The notes: generated by a model not told the origin, from the sequence alone. Positions 34,125 through 42,854 are shown, numbered from the stretch's first letter. The stretch is DNA of 64,000 bases from CAMAVH01 sp046297835 (GCA_046297835.1 JBKBHI010000007.1:62001-126000); one strand, 5' to 3'. Translations and numbers: made by a program.

Positions 34125-34217
34125 GCGCGCGCCTCCATGCCTGCGCGCGCGCCCGCGCGCGACGGCGGATCGGCGAGCGGTTGCAACCGGCAGAGGGAGC
34201 CGTTAGGGTGCCGTGGA

Positions 34218-34246
34218 TTGGACATAATTCATGTCTAGCATAGACT
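34218..34246 (+). promoter_or_regulatory. Putative sigma-70 promoter with an operator-like palindrome over the -10
   Basis: TTGGAC (34218-34223), exactly 17 bp, then TAGACT (34241-34246). The palindrome GTCTA-GCA-TAGAC (34233-34245) overlaps the -10 box. It would drive the genes from 34308 through xerD. Confidence 0.5.
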
Positions 34247-34307
34247 TAGCGGCATGTCGCGGACCCGTTCCGCCGCCGCCGTCCACAGTTTTATCAGGTC
34301 GCCGCTC

Positions 34308-34448
34308 ATGGGTCTGCTACCCCGCCTCGTCATCGCCGCCTTCGTCATCGTGCTGGTCGGGTTCGGCGTGTTCCTCGCCACCTGGGACATGCCGCCGCCG
34401 TCGGCCCCGGTCGAGCGGACGCTGCCCAACGACCGTTTGCGGCCTTAA
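34308..34448 (+). CDS. Small single-span membrane protein
   Basis: A 46-residue product begins MGLLPRLVIAAFVIVLVGFG, a single hydrophobic span, followed by a short DMPPPSAPVERTLPNDR tail. The pattern of one membrane helix plus a W-D-x-P-x-P-x-x-x-V-E-x-x-x-P-N-D-R tail is recurrent among small alphaproteobacterial proteins I recall near xerD, but no function is known. AGG lies nine bases before this ATG; an in-frame ATG at 34254 is the alternative. It is 3 bp upstream of the next gene. Confidence 0.65.
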   Translation: MGLLPRLVIAAFVIVLVGFGVFLATWDMPPPSAPVERTLPNDRLRP

Positions 34449-34451
34449 GCC

Positions 34452-36212
34452 ATGCGCGTCCGGGGGCCCTTTGCCGCAGCTTGTCTTCTCGCGCTGGCCG
34501 CCGCGCCGGGCGCGCCCCCGGCTTGGGCGCAAGCCCCCACCTCGCTGTTCCCGAGCCGCCCGGCGGCTCCCGGCGCGACCGACGCCGCGCCGGCGCTGCC
34601 GAGCAACCTGCTCGGCGTCGAAAGCCTGCAGGCGGTCGGTGGCGACAGCTTCGGCCTGCGCGATGGCGCGGAGGGGCTCGGCGCCGATCTGTGGCGCGGC
34701 GCGCGCCACGGCCAGCTTGTCGAGCTGATGACGCTGCTGCCGGACGCGACGCCCTCGGCGACCATGAACGCGCTCGGCCAGCGCCTGCTCGTCACGTCGG
34801 CCGCGGTGCCGGCCGCGCCATCTGGCGCGGAGGCCAGCTATCTTGCCGTCCGCCTCGACCGACTCGCCGCGCTCGGCGACGCGGCGCTCGCCGCCGATCT
34901 CGCGCGCGCCGCGCCGGGCCGCGCCCAGGACAAGCCGGTGGTGCGCGCCATCGTCGATGCCGCCTTCCTCGCCGGCGCGCATGACGCCGCCTGCGCCGAG
35001 ACGCGCGGCGCGGTCAACGCCTTCGCCGACGATCCCTATTGGCGCGAGGCGCTGGCCTTCTGCCAGATGATCGCCGGGGAGCGCGTCCAGGCCGAAATCA
35101 CCGCCGCCGCGCTGCGCGAGCAAAAGCTTGGCGATGCCGGCTTCTTCCCGCTGCTCGCCGCCATCGGCGGCGATCGCAACGCCAAGCCGGCGAGCCTGCC
35201 GCAGCCGACGCCGCTGCATGTAGCGATGCTGCGCGCCGCTAAACTGGCGGCGCCCGCCGACGCTTTCGAGAGCGATGACGCCGCAATTCTGGCCGCGCTG
35301 GCGCAACTGCCGGAAGGCGCGTTGGACGCGCGGCTCGCCGCCGCCGAGCGCGCCGAGGCTTACGGCGCGCTGCCGACCGTCGCGCTGATCAAGCTCTACG
35401 AGGAATTGCGCTTCACTCAGGCCCAATTGGCGAACGCGCTGACTGGTTCGGAAAGCGAGAGCGGGCCGCGCGCCCGCGCGCTGCTCTATGCCGCCCAGGC
35501 GCGCCAGGGATCCGCCGCCGCGCGTGCGGTGCTGATTCAGCGCGCGCTCGGCCTGTCGCAGGACGCCGGCCTGCTGCCGACCGCGTCCCGCGTCTATGCC
35601 GATCCGCTCGCCGGCATTCCGCCGACCAGCGATCTTGCCTGGTTCGCCGCCTCGGCGACGCGCGCCCTGTTCGCGGCCGGCCGCATCCGCGAAGGCCGCG
35701 CTTGGCTCGCCGCGCTCGGCGGCGGCCTCGGCGGCGGGGTCGGCGGCACGGCATCCGGCGTGCAGGAGATTCCGCCCGCCGTCGCCTTGCTACCCTATGC
35801 GCTGATCACCGCCGAGCCGCGCAGCGTGCCGAACTGGGACGACGATCTGTGGCGGCGCTGGAAGCAGGCGCAGGGACCGGCCCTGCCGACCCGCGCCAGC
35901 CTGTTGCTGACGCTGCTCGAAGGGCTTGGCCGCCCGGCGCCCGAGGAAGCGTGGGACGGTTTGGCTCGCGCCCAGACCGACCGCGCCGACCATCTGCCCG
36001 CGCCGTCGGTGCTGCGCACCCTGGAAGTCTCCGCCGCCACCGACCGCAAGGGCCTCGCCGTGCTTGCCGCGCTCGCCACCTTCGGCCCGGAGGGGCCGGC
36101 CGGCACGCATCCGCTGGTCATCGGCATGGCGCTCGCCGGCCTGCGCAACATCGGCCTGGAGGCCGAGGCGCGCGCCTTGGCGGTGGACGCCGCCGTGGGC
36201 GCGGGGCTGTAG
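34452..36212 (+). CDS. Exported Ala-rich helical protein of unknown function
   Basis: The 586-residue product has a signal peptide (residues 1-26, ending AWAQA) and a Pro/Ala segment to about 50. The rest is almost entirely short amphipathic helices with repeated A-x-x-A-x-x-L-x-x-L patterns, suggesting an alpha-solenoid of TPR or SEL1 type, though I cannot align individual repeats. Two cysteines in AHDAACAET and ALAFCQMI may form a disulfide. Similar proteins upstream of xerD in Rhodospirillales have been given the misleading label antifreeze glycopeptide polyprotein. It starts 3 bp after the small membrane protein and ends 5 bp before xerD, so it belongs to that operon. Function unknown. 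Confidence 0.75.
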   Translation: MRVRGPFAAACLLALAAAPGAPPAWAQAPTSLFPSRPAAPGATDAAPALPSNLLGVESLQAVGGDSFGLRDGAEGLGADLWRGARHGQLVELMTLLPDATPSATMNALGQRLLVTSAAVPAAPSGAEASYLAVRLDRLAALGDAALAADLARAAPGRAQDKPVVRAIVDAAFLAGAHDAACAETRGAVNAFADDPYWREALAFCQMIAGERVQAEITAAALREQKLGDAGFFPLLAAIGGDRNAKPASLPQPTPLHVAMLRAAKLAAPADAFESDDAAILAALAQLPEGALDARLAAAERAEAYGALPTVALIKLYEELRFTQAQLANALTGSESESGPRARALLYAAQARQGSAAARAVLIQRALGLSQDAGLLPTASRVYADPLAGIPPTSDLAWFAASATRALFAAGRIREGRAWLAALGGGLGGGVGGTASGVQEIPPAVALLPYALITAEPRSVPNWDDDLWRRWKQAQGPALPTRASLLLTLLEGLGRPAPEEAWDGLARAQTDRADHLPAPSVLRTLEVSAATDRKGLAVLAALATFGPEGPAGTHPLVIGMALAGLRNIGLEAEARALAVDAAVGAGL

Positions 36213-36217
36213 CGCCG

Positions 36218-37150
36218 ATGGCCGGCCGCGCGCCCGCGCCGCTCGCGCTGGGACGCCGCGCCGAGGCGTTTCTCGAAATGCTCGCCGCCGAGCGCGGCGC
36301 GGCGGAGAACACGCTGCAATCCTATACGCGAGATCTCGCGCAGTTCGCCGGCTGGCTCGCCAGCCAGTACGGCCCCTTGCCGGAGGACGCGAGCGAAGCC
36401 GATTTGCGCGGCTATCTCGCCGCCCTGTCGCGCGCCCAGGTCGCGCCGGCCACGGCGGCGCGCCGGCTGTCCTGCCTGCGCCAGTTCTACCGCTTCCTCT
36501 ATGCCGAAGGCGTGCGCGCCGACGATCCGAGCGCTAAGCTCGACAGCCCGCGCAAAGCGCGCGCCTTGCCGAAAACCCTGAGCGAGGAGGACGTCGATGC
36601 CTTGCTGCGTGCCGCGGGCACCGGCGAGGGGCCGGAGGTTCTGCGCCGCGCCGCGCTGCTTGAAACGCTCTACGCCAGCGGCCTGCGCGTCTCCGAACTG
36701 GTCGGCTTGCCGCGCGCGGCGCTGCGCGACGACGCCGACATGATTCTGGTGCGCGGTAAGGGCGGCAAGGAGCGGCTGGTGCCGCTCGGCGACGCGGCGC
36801 GCGCGGCGCTTGCCGCCTATCTCGACGCGCGCGGATATTTTCTCGCCGATGGCGAGGAGTCGCCCTGGCTGTTTCCCTCGCGCGCCGACAGCGGCCATCT
36901 GACGCGCCAGCGCTTCGGCCAGATCCTGAAAGAAATCGCCATCGACGCCGGCCTGCCGCCGGCGAAAGTGTCGCCGCACGTGCTGCGCCACGCCTTCGCC
37001 AGCCATCTGCTGGCGCGCGGCGCGGATTTGCGCAGCGTGCAGCAGATGCTCGGCCATGCCGACATCTCGACGACGCAGATCTACACCCACGTGCTCGAAG
37101 AACGGCTGCGCGCGTTGGTGCGGGACCATCATCCGCTGGCGAGGGGCTGA
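36218..37150 (+). CDS. xerD: Tyrosine recombinase XerD
   Basis: The 310-residue recombinase has an N-terminal SAM-like core-binding domain (about 10-95) and a catalytic domain with R157 (GLRVSEL), K181 (RGKGGKERL), H254 and R257 (HVLRHAF), H280 (LGHAD) and nucleophile Y289 (TTQIYTHV): the full set. With XerC it resolves chromosome dimers at dif. Its place in a housekeeping operon and absence of att sites or phage genes argue against an integrase. The start at 36218 follows the upstream stop by 5 bp. Confidence 0.93.
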   Translation: MAGRAPAPLALGRRAEAFLEMLAAERGAAENTLQSYTRDLAQFAGWLASQYGPLPEDASEADLRGYLAALSRAQVAPATAARRLSCLRQFYRFLYAEGVRADDPSAKLDSPRKARALPKTLSEEDVDALLRAAGTGEGPEVLRRAALLETLYASGLRVSELVGLPRAALRDDADMILVRGKGGKERLVPLGDAARAALAAYLDARGYFLADGEESPWLFPSRADSGHLTRQRFGQILKEIAIDAGLPPAKVSPHVLRHAFASHLLARGADLRSVQQMLGHADISTTQIYTHVLEERLRALVRDHHPLARG

Positions 37151-37153
37151 CGG

Positions 37154-38371
37154 ATGGACGCGCGCCGCGATTGCCTGATCGCCGGCGGCGGCCCGGCCGG
37201 CATGATGCTCGGCTTTCTCCTGGCGCGCGCCGGCATCAAAGCGACCGTGCTGGAAAAGCACGGCGATTTCCTGCGCGACTTTCGCGGCGACACGATCCAT
37301 CCCTCGACCATGGAGCTGATGCGCGAGCTCGGGCTGCTCGAGGCGTTTCTCGAACTGCCGCACCAGAAAGCCCACGAGCTGCGCGGCCGCATCGGCGGCG
37401 AGGAGATCAAGATCGCCGATTTCCGCCATCTGCCGGTGGCCGCGCCCTATATCGCCTTCATGCCGCAATGGGATTTCCTCGACTTCATCGCCGACGCCGG
37501 GCGCGTCTATCCGCACTTTGACCTGCGCATGAACGCGCAGGCGACCGATCTGATCGAGGACAACGGCAAGGTCGTCGGCCTGAAGGCGCGAACGCCCGAG
37601 GGCGAAATCGAACTGCGCGCCGATCTGGTGGTCGCCGCCGACGGGCGCGGCTCGATCCTGCGCGAGCGCGCCGGCTTGCGCGTGCAGGACCTCGGCGCGC
37701 CGATGGATGTGTTGTGGTTCCATATGCCGCGCGCGGCGAGCGATCCGAGCGACGTGATGGGCGTGTTCGATGCCGGGCGCATCGTCGTGCTGATCAATCG
37801 CGGCGATTACTGGCAATGCGCCTTCGTCATTCCCAAGGGCAGCCATGAAGCCTTGCGCGCGCAAGGTCTGGCCGCGGTGCAGGACGGCTTGCTCGCCGCC
37901 GCGCCGTTTCTCGGCGAGCGGGTCCGCACGCTCGACGATTGGGAGAAGCTGAAGCTGCTCGTCGTCAAGGTCGACCGGCTGGCCCGCTGGCACAAGCCGG
38001 GCCTCTTGTGCATCGGCGACGCGGCGCACGCCATGTCGCCGGTCGGCGGCGTCGGCATCAATCTGGCGATCCAGGACGCCGTGGCCGCCGCCAACATCCT
38101 GTGGCGGCCGTTGCGCGAGCGTCGCCTCGCCGAGAGCGATCTCGCCGCCGTGCAGGCCCGCCGCCTGTTCCCCACCCGCGTCGTGCAGCGCATGCAGGTG
38201 GCGGTGCAGCGGCGCATCATCAGCGCCGTGCTCGGCGCGCGCGCCGTGCGTCCGCCTGCGCTCGTGCGCCTGCTCGGGCGCTGTCCGCGCTTGCAGCGCG
38301 TCCCGGCGCGCATCGTCGGCCTCGGCGTGCGGCCGGAGCATGTCCGGAGCCCGGCTTTGCCGCCGCCTTAG
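37154..38371 (+). CDS. FAD-dependent aromatic-ring monooxygenase-like oxidoreductase
   Basis: The 405-residue class A flavoprotein has GGGPAGMMLGFLLARAG with GxGxxG-type ADP binding near residue 10, the central DLVVAADGRGS, and the FAD-ribityl motif CIGDAAHAMSPVGGVGINLAIQDA near 295. These match the UbiH/PHBH group that hydroxylates aromatic rings using NAD(P)H and O2. Ubiquinone hydroxylation and other substrates are both possible. It starts 3 bp after xerD and probably shares its transcript. The C-terminal 60 residues are basic and less conserved. Confidence 0.88.
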   Translation: MDARRDCLIAGGGPAGMMLGFLLARAGIKATVLEKHGDFLRDFRGDTIHPSTMELMRELGLLEAFLELPHQKAHELRGRIGGEEIKIADFRHLPVAAPYIAFMPQWDFLDFIADAGRVYPHFDLRMNAQATDLIEDNGKVVGLKARTPEGEIELRADLVVAADGRGSILRERAGLRVQDLGAPMDVLWFHMPRAASDPSDVMGVFDAGRIVVLINRGDYWQCAFVIPKGSHEALRAQGLAAVQDGLLAAAPFLGERVRTLDDWEKLKLLVVKVDRLARWHKPGLLCIGDAAHAMSPVGGVGINLAIQDAVAAANILWRPLRERRLAESDLAAVQARRLFPTRVVQRMQVAVQRRIISAVLGARAVRPPALVRLLGRCPRLQRVPARIVGLGVRPEHVRSPALPPP

Positions 38372-38390
38372 GAATGTCGGCGCGCGATCA

Positions 38391-38419
38391 TTGACATCCC
38401 GGCCGGGCCGGGCTTCACT
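38391..38419 (+). promoter_or_regulatory. Putative sigma-70 promoter of the CoA-lyase gene
   Basis: A perfect -35 TTGACA (38391-38396) is followed after 17 bp by TTCACT (38414-38419), a weak -10, 53 bp before the TTG start. Confidence 0.4.
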
Positions 38420-38471
38420 CCCCCGAGCGCCCGGAGCGTCGGGCTAAGTCATTGATTTTGAACGGATCACT

Positions 38472-39461
38472 TTGCAGTCCGGCATCATTCCCAGGGCCTC
38501 CCGCGCCGCCGCCGTGCGGCTCAACCGCAGCCAGCTTTCGGTGCCGGGCATTCGCCCGGAACTGTTCGAGAAGGCGGCGCAATCGGCGGCCGACGTGATC
38601 TTCCTCGATCTCGAGGATTCGGTCGCCTTCGCCGACAAGGCCAAGGCGCGCGAGAACGTCATCTCGGGCCTGCGCGATCTCGACTGGCGCGGCAAGACCG
38701 TGTCGGTGCGCGTCAACGGCCTCGACACGCCCTTCATGTATCGCGACGTCATCGAGGTAATGGAGCGGGCGGGCGAGCGCATCGACCTGATGCTGATCCC
38801 CAAGGTGAACCGCGCCGCCGATGTGCAGGCGGTCGACATGCTGCTGACCCAGATCGAAATGGCCAAAGGCTACGTCCGCCCGGTCGGGCTCGAGCTGATG
38901 ATCGAGACGGCCGAAGGCTTGATGAACGTCGATGCCATCGCCGGCGCCAGCGCCCGCGCCGAATCGCTGCATTTCGGCCCGGGCGACTTCGCCGCCTCGA
39001 CCGGCGCGCGCAACGTCACCATCGGCGGCGGCAATCCCGACTATGCCGTGCTGGTCGGCGCGAAAGGCGGCCCGCGCCAAACCCATGTCGGCGATATGTG
39101 GCATTACGCCCTGGCGCGCATCGTCGTCGCCGCGCGCGCCCATGGCCTCCGCCCGCTCGACGGCCCCTATGCCGACTTCGCCGACGCCGAAGGGTTCGAG
39201 GCCGCCGCCAAGCGCGCCGCCGCCTTGGGCTGCGACGGCAAATGGTGCATTCATCCGAGCCAGATCGCCGCCGCCAACGCGGCCTTCGGCCCGACCGCCG
39301 CCGAGGTCGAGCAGGCGCGCAAAATCCTCGCCGCCATGGACGAGGCGGCGCGCGCCGGCAAAGGCGCGGCGACGCTCGATGGCCGCATGATCGACATCGC
39401 TTCGATCCGCCAGGCCGAGGTCGTGGTGCGCAAGGCCGACCTGATCTCCAAGCCTCAGTGA
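38472..39461 (+). CDS. HpcH/HpaI-family CoA lyase, L-malyl-CoA/beta-methylmalyl-CoA lyase-like
   Basis: The 329-residue product (TTG start; no nearer ATG) has the TIM-barrel lyase landmarks: RSQLSVPGIRPELFEKAA, VIFLDLEDSVAF, GLDTPFMYRDV, LIPKVNRAADV, LMIETAEGL, the glycine-rich loop after DFAAS, and GKWCIHPSQI. Comparison from memory with Rhodobacter Mcl1 gives the best fit over the whole length, including LDGPYADFADAEGF and RMIDIASIRQAEVVVRKA. Such enzymes cleave malyl-CoA or methylmalyl-CoA in glyoxylate, ethylmalonyl-CoA or 3-hydroxypropionate metabolism; the Mcl2 thioesterase and citE-like lyases are alternatives. accA lies 42 bp downstream. Confidence 0.85.
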   Translation: MQSGIIPRASRAAAVRLNRSQLSVPGIRPELFEKAAQSAADVIFLDLEDSVAFADKAKARENVISGLRDLDWRGKTVSVRVNGLDTPFMYRDVIEVMERAGERIDLMLIPKVNRAADVQAVDMLLTQIEMAKGYVRPVGLELMIETAEGLMNVDAIAGASARAESLHFGPGDFAASTGARNVTIGGGNPDYAVLVGAKGGPRQTHVGDMWHYALARIVVAARAHGLRPLDGPYADFADAEGFEAAAKRAAALGCDGKWCIHPSQIAAANAAFGPTAAEVEQARKILAAMDEAARAGKGAATLDGRMIDIASIRQAEVVVRKADLISKPQ

Positions 39462-39503
39462 AACTCTTGACAGCGGCGGCTTAAGCCGTCACGAAAGCCC
39501 GTC

Positions 39504-40463
39504 ATGCCGACCTTTCTCGATTTCGAAAAACCGATCGCCGAGCTCGAAGGCAAGATCGAAGAGCTGCGCCACCTCAACAACGCCGGCGATGTCAACATCG
39601 CCGAGGAAGTGGGCAAGTTACAGGCCAAAGCCGACCGTCTGCTGAAGCAGACCTACGGCAAGCTCGACCCCTGGCAGAAGGTCCAGGTCGCGCGCCATCC
39701 CGACCGGCCGCATTTCAAGGATTACGTCGAGGCGCTGATCGAGGATTTCACGCCCCTCGCGGGCGACCGCGCCTTCGGCGAGGACGCGGCGATCCAGGGC
39801 GGCCTCGGCCGCTTCCGCGGCTATTCGGTCATGGTCATCGGCAACGAGAAGGGCCGCGACACCGAATCGCGCATCAAGCACAATTTCGGCATGGCCCGCC
39901 CGGAAGGCTACCGCAAGGCGCGGCGCCTGATGGAGATGGCCGACCGTTTCAAGCTACCGGTCATCACGTTGGTCGATACTGCCGGCGCCTATCCCGGCGT
40001 CAACGCCGAGGAGCGCGGCCAGTCCGAAGCCATCGCCCGCTCGATCGAAGCCTGCCTGCGCCTGCGCGTGCCGCTGGTCTCCGCCGTGATCGGCGAGGGC
40101 GGCTCTGGCGGCGCGATCGCGCTCGCCGCCGCCGACCATGTGATCATGCTCGAGCATTCGATCTATTCGGTGATCTCGCCGGAAGGCTGCGCCTCGATCC
40201 TGTGGCGCAGCGGCACGCCGGAACAGGCGAAGATCGCGGCCGAAGCATTGAAAGTGACCGCTGACGACCTGAAGGGCCTCGGCCTCATCGACGAGATCGT
40301 GCCCGAGCCGCTTGGCGGCGCGCATCGCGAGCCGGCCGCCGCCATGGCCGCAACCGGTAGCGCCATCGAGCGCAGCTTGCGCAAACTGCTCGGCCACGAG
40401 GGCGCGGCGCTGCGCGAGCGCCGGCGCGAGAAGTTCCTCGAGATGGGCCGCAAGGGGCTTTAA
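39504..40463 (+). CDS. accA: Acetyl-CoA carboxylase carboxyltransferase subunit alpha
   Basis: The 319-residue protein begins FLDFEKPIAELEGKIEEL and contains GRFRGYSVMVIGNEKGRDT, FGMARPEGYRKA, DTAGAYPGVNAEERGQSEAIARS, and GEGGSGGAIAL, all standard AccA motifs for the biotin-carboxyl transfer site. With AccD it forms malonyl-CoA for fatty acid synthesis. A TTGACA at 39467-39472 could be the -35 of its own promoter, though no good -10 follows. Confidence 0.97.
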   Translation: MPTFLDFEKPIAELEGKIEELRHLNNAGDVNIAEEVGKLQAKADRLLKQTYGKLDPWQKVQVARHPDRPHFKDYVEALIEDFTPLAGDRAFGEDAAIQGGLGRFRGYSVMVIGNEKGRDTESRIKHNFGMARPEGYRKARRLMEMADRFKLPVITLVDTAGAYPGVNAEERGQSEAIARSIEACLRLRVPLVSAVIGEGGSGGAIALAAADHVIMLEHSIYSVISPEGCASILWRSGTPEQAKIAAEALKVTADDLKGLGLIDEIVPEPLGGAHREPAAAMAATGSAIERSLRKLLGHEGAALRERRREKFLEMGRKGL

Positions 40464-40557
40464 GCCCATTCTCAAGCCCATCTTGCGATGGCGAACCATT
40501 CGGGTTCCAGCGCGTTAGTAGTCTATTCCTAACCGCCCGAGCCGCAGGAGCGCGCCC

Positions 40558-41118
40558 ATGTCCGATCCCGCTTTCGACGCCTCATTCGATGCGGGCGCGC
40601 ACCGTCGCCGCGCCGCCATCGGCCTCCTCGCCGGCACCGCCGTCGGCTGGCTCGTCTTTTTCCTGATCTTCGCGCTGTTCGCCGGCCCGGTCGCCGCGAC
40701 CAAGGCCGACCGCCTCGGCTATGCCGCGCAATGGCTGCTGCCGGTGGCGATCCTGATCATGGTCCAGGTCTTCGCCGTGGCGATCATGCGGAACTTCAGC
40801 CCGGCGATGGACCCGACCACCGGCGTCGAGCCGCGCTATCTCGACGTCTCGCGCCGCGCGCTGACCAACACCGTCGAGCAAAGTTTGATATTCGCGCTCC
40901 TGGCCTTCGCCGTGGCCGCCGCCGCGCCGGCCGGCCAGCTCGGCGTCTTCGCCGCGCTGACGGTGATGTTCGTCGCCTCGCGGCTGGTCTTCTGGGGCGG
41001 CTATCTGATCGGCTCGCCGTGGCGCACGCTCGGCGTCATGACCATGCAGATCAATATCGTCATGGCCGTCTGGGCCGTGATCGCCGTGCTCGGCTACCAG
41101 CCGTTCTGGCTTTATTGA
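40558..41118 (+). CDS. MAPEG family membrane protein
   Basis: The 186-residue protein has four or five hydrophobic segments and the MAPEG-like NTVEQSLIFALLAFAVAAA plus FVASRLVFWGGYLIG. The family includes glutathione-dependent membrane enzymes, but the bacterial members are uncharacterised. GGAG lies nine bases before the ATG. It is a single gene, 94 bp after accA, ending near the shared hairpin at 41144-41169. Confidence 0.85.
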   Translation: MSDPAFDASFDAGAHRRRAAIGLLAGTAVGWLVFFLIFALFAGPVAATKADRLGYAAQWLLPVAILIMVQVFAVAIMRNFSPAMDPTTGVEPRYLDVSRRALTNTVEQSLIFALLAFAVAAAAPAGQLGVFAALTVMFVASRLVFWGGYLIGSPWRTLGVMTMQINIVMAVWAVIAVLGYQPFWLY

Positions 41119-41135
41119 TCTAATTCGCGCGCGCA

Positions 41136-41172
41136 AAGAAAAACGGCGGCTCCATTTGCGGAGCCGCCGCGA
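41136..41172 (-). terminator. Intrinsic terminator of the flagellin gene (bidirectional)
   Basis: CGGCGGCTCC (41144-41153), loop ATTTGC and GGAGCCGCCG (41160-41169) form a perfect 10-bp stem. Read on the - strand it is followed by TTTTTC, a clear terminator for flagellin. On the + strand the CGAGTTTT tail is weaker but may stop MAPEG transcripts. Confidence 0.85.
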
Positions 41173-41200
41173 GTTTTGCTGAGTCGGGTTACGCGTGGGC

Positions 41201-42667
41201 TTACTGGAACAGACGCAGGAGATTCTGCGGCATCTGGTTGGCCTGGGCGAGCATGGCGACGCCCGATTGCACCAGCACCTGCTTGGCGGTGAAGGCGGTC
41301 ATTTCCGAAGCGACGTCGAGGTCGAGCAGGCTGCTGCGCGCCGCTTCGGTGTTCTCGATGGCCGAAGCCAGATTGTCGGACGCGAAATCCAGCCGGTTCT
41401 GCGCCGCGCCGACGCTGGCGCGCGACTGGCTCAGGGTGTCGATGGCGGCGCTGATCGCCGTCGAGGCGGCGTCCGCGCCGGACTTGCTCAGGATGTTCTG
41501 GCCGGCGATGCCGAGCGCTTGCGAAGACACCGAGCCGATGGCGATGGTCACTTCGTCGACGTTGGCGGTCGTCCCGGTGCCGAGCTTGAAGGTGAAGTCG
41601 GTCTGGTCGGAGGTCGAGGCGGTGCCTGTCACCCGCGTGTCGAGCATGCCGGACAAATCGAGTTGGGGGATGGTGCCGCCGCCGTCGAAGACGAACGTGA
41701 CCTCGAAACTCAGATCGAACGTGTCGCCGTCGGCGTTGGTGAACGTCGCGGTTTTCAGGCCGGTCGTGCTCAGATCGACGGTCGCCGTGGTCTGATAGGT
41801 GCCGTAATAGAGAGTCGATGTGGACTGGTTGCCGGTATCGTCGAGGATGACGTTGCCGGTTTGGGCGGCGAAATCGGCCGCATCGCTGATGTTGGAGACG
41901 ACGACGGAGCTTTCGTCGATTTCGCCGGTGTCGGCGGTGCCCGGCAAATAGGTCGGCAAGCTGCGGATGTCGGCCGACTTGTCGAAGGCGGCGTTGAGTT
42001 CGATGACGGCGCCGATCTGGTCGAAATTCACCACCTGGACCGCATTCTGCGCGATGGCCGCGTTGCCGATGGCGATGCCCTGGCTTTCGCCGGTGGCGAG
42101 ATTCTTGAGCGTCAGGACGTCGGTGGTCGCGTCGTAGGCGACCGAGATGGTCGCGTCGCCGACGTCGTTGCCGAGCTTGATGGAGGCGAAGCCATGCGCG
42201 GCGTCGATGACGCTCGATGCGTTGAGCGAGACGTCCGTCCGGCTCGAGCCGTTGACGAGCGAGGTGCCGTTGAACTCGGTGTCCTGGGCGATGCGGTCCA
42301 CTTCCGAGAGCAACGCCTGAAACTCGGTGTCGAGCATGGCGCGCTCGGTCGAGGAGATCTGGCCCGAGCCGGCTTGCACGGCAAGCGTCTTCATGCGCAC
42401 GAGGATATCGTTCGCCTTGGACATCGCGCCGTCGGCGATTTGCAGCATGGAGGCGGCCTGGCCGGCGTTCACCTTGGCCTGCTTCTGCGCCTGCACCTCG
42501 GCGTTGAGGCGCGAGCCGATGGCCAGCGAGGCGGCGTCGTCCTTCGCGCTCAGCACGCGCGTGCCGGCGGATAATTTGGCGAGGGAGGTGGAAGCCGCGG
42601 CGTCGGCCTTCGCGAGATACCGCGTGGCGACATTGGCCGCGTAATTGGAAACGATGTTCAACGCCAC
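41201..42667 (-). CDS. Flagellin (FliC-type)
   Basis: The 488-residue protein has a conserved N-terminal D0/D1 region (VSNYAANVATRYLAKADAAA, then LSAGTRVLSAKDDAASLAIGSRL) and a C-terminal D1/D0 ending MLAQANQMPQNLLRLFQ, with a 200-residue Thr/Asp-rich variable centre (about 150-375). It has no cysteine, as expected. The start is GTG at 42667 preceded by AGGAG. It polymerises into the flagellar filament. It is isolated from other flagellar genes, between MAPEG and secA. I see no clear -24/-12 or sigma-28 promoter in the 190 bp upstream. Confidence 0.95.
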   Translation of the reverse strand: MALNIVSNYAANVATRYLAKADAAASTSLAKLSAGTRVLSAKDDAASLAIGSRLNAEVQAQKQAKVNAGQAASMLQIADGAMSKANDILVRMKTLAVQAGSGQISSTERAMLDTEFQALLSEVDRIAQDTEFNGTSLVNGSSRTDVSLNASSVIDAAHGFASIKLGNDVGDATISVAYDATTDVLTLKNLATGESQGIAIGNAAIAQNAVQVVNFDQIGAVIELNAAFDKSADIRSLPTYLPGTADTGEIDESSVVVSNISDAADFAAQTGNVILDDTGNQSTSTLYYGTYQTTATVDLSTTGLKTATFTNADGDTFDLSFEVTFVFDGGGTIPQLDLSGMLDTRVTGTASTSDQTDFTFKLGTGTTANVDEVTIAIGSVSSQALGIAGQNILSKSGADAASTAISAAIDTLSQSRASVGAAQNRLDFASDNLASAIENTEAARSSLLDLDVASEMTAFTAKQVLVQSGVAMLAQANQMPQNLLRLFQ

Positions 42668-42796
42668 TGGCGTCTCTCCTACTTGGAGGTGATCGCGCGG
42701 CGTCTTGCCGCGGCCGACATCCTGCCGACGCGACGACTTTAGGGCGCAATCCTTAACGCAAACTTACCCGCGCGGCGAAAGGATGCCCGAAACGAC

Positions 42797-42828
42797 AACG
42801 GCGGCTCCCCGCGGAACCGCCGTTTTCA
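42797..42828 (-). terminator. Hairpin after secA
   Basis: AACGGCGG (42797-42804) and CCGCCGTT (42817-42824) form an 8-bp stem with a 12-nt loop, 30 bp beyond the secA stop on the - strand. The downstream sequence on that strand (GTCGTTTCGG) is only moderately T-rich. Confidence 0.5.
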
Positions 42829-42854
42829 TCGCGACTTCAGTGACGCTGGCCGTC

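Noticed and set aside
36218..37150. Mobile-element integrase
   Set aside because: All XerD-specific features and a housekeeping operon context; no att repeats, tRNA or phage genes nearby.
35795..38341. 848-codon open frame on the - strand
   Set aside because: It runs antisense to the end of the exported-protein gene, xerD and the flavin monooxygenase, all with clear motifs. Its translation is His/Arg/Gln-rich without domains, the typical shadow of GC-rich codon use.
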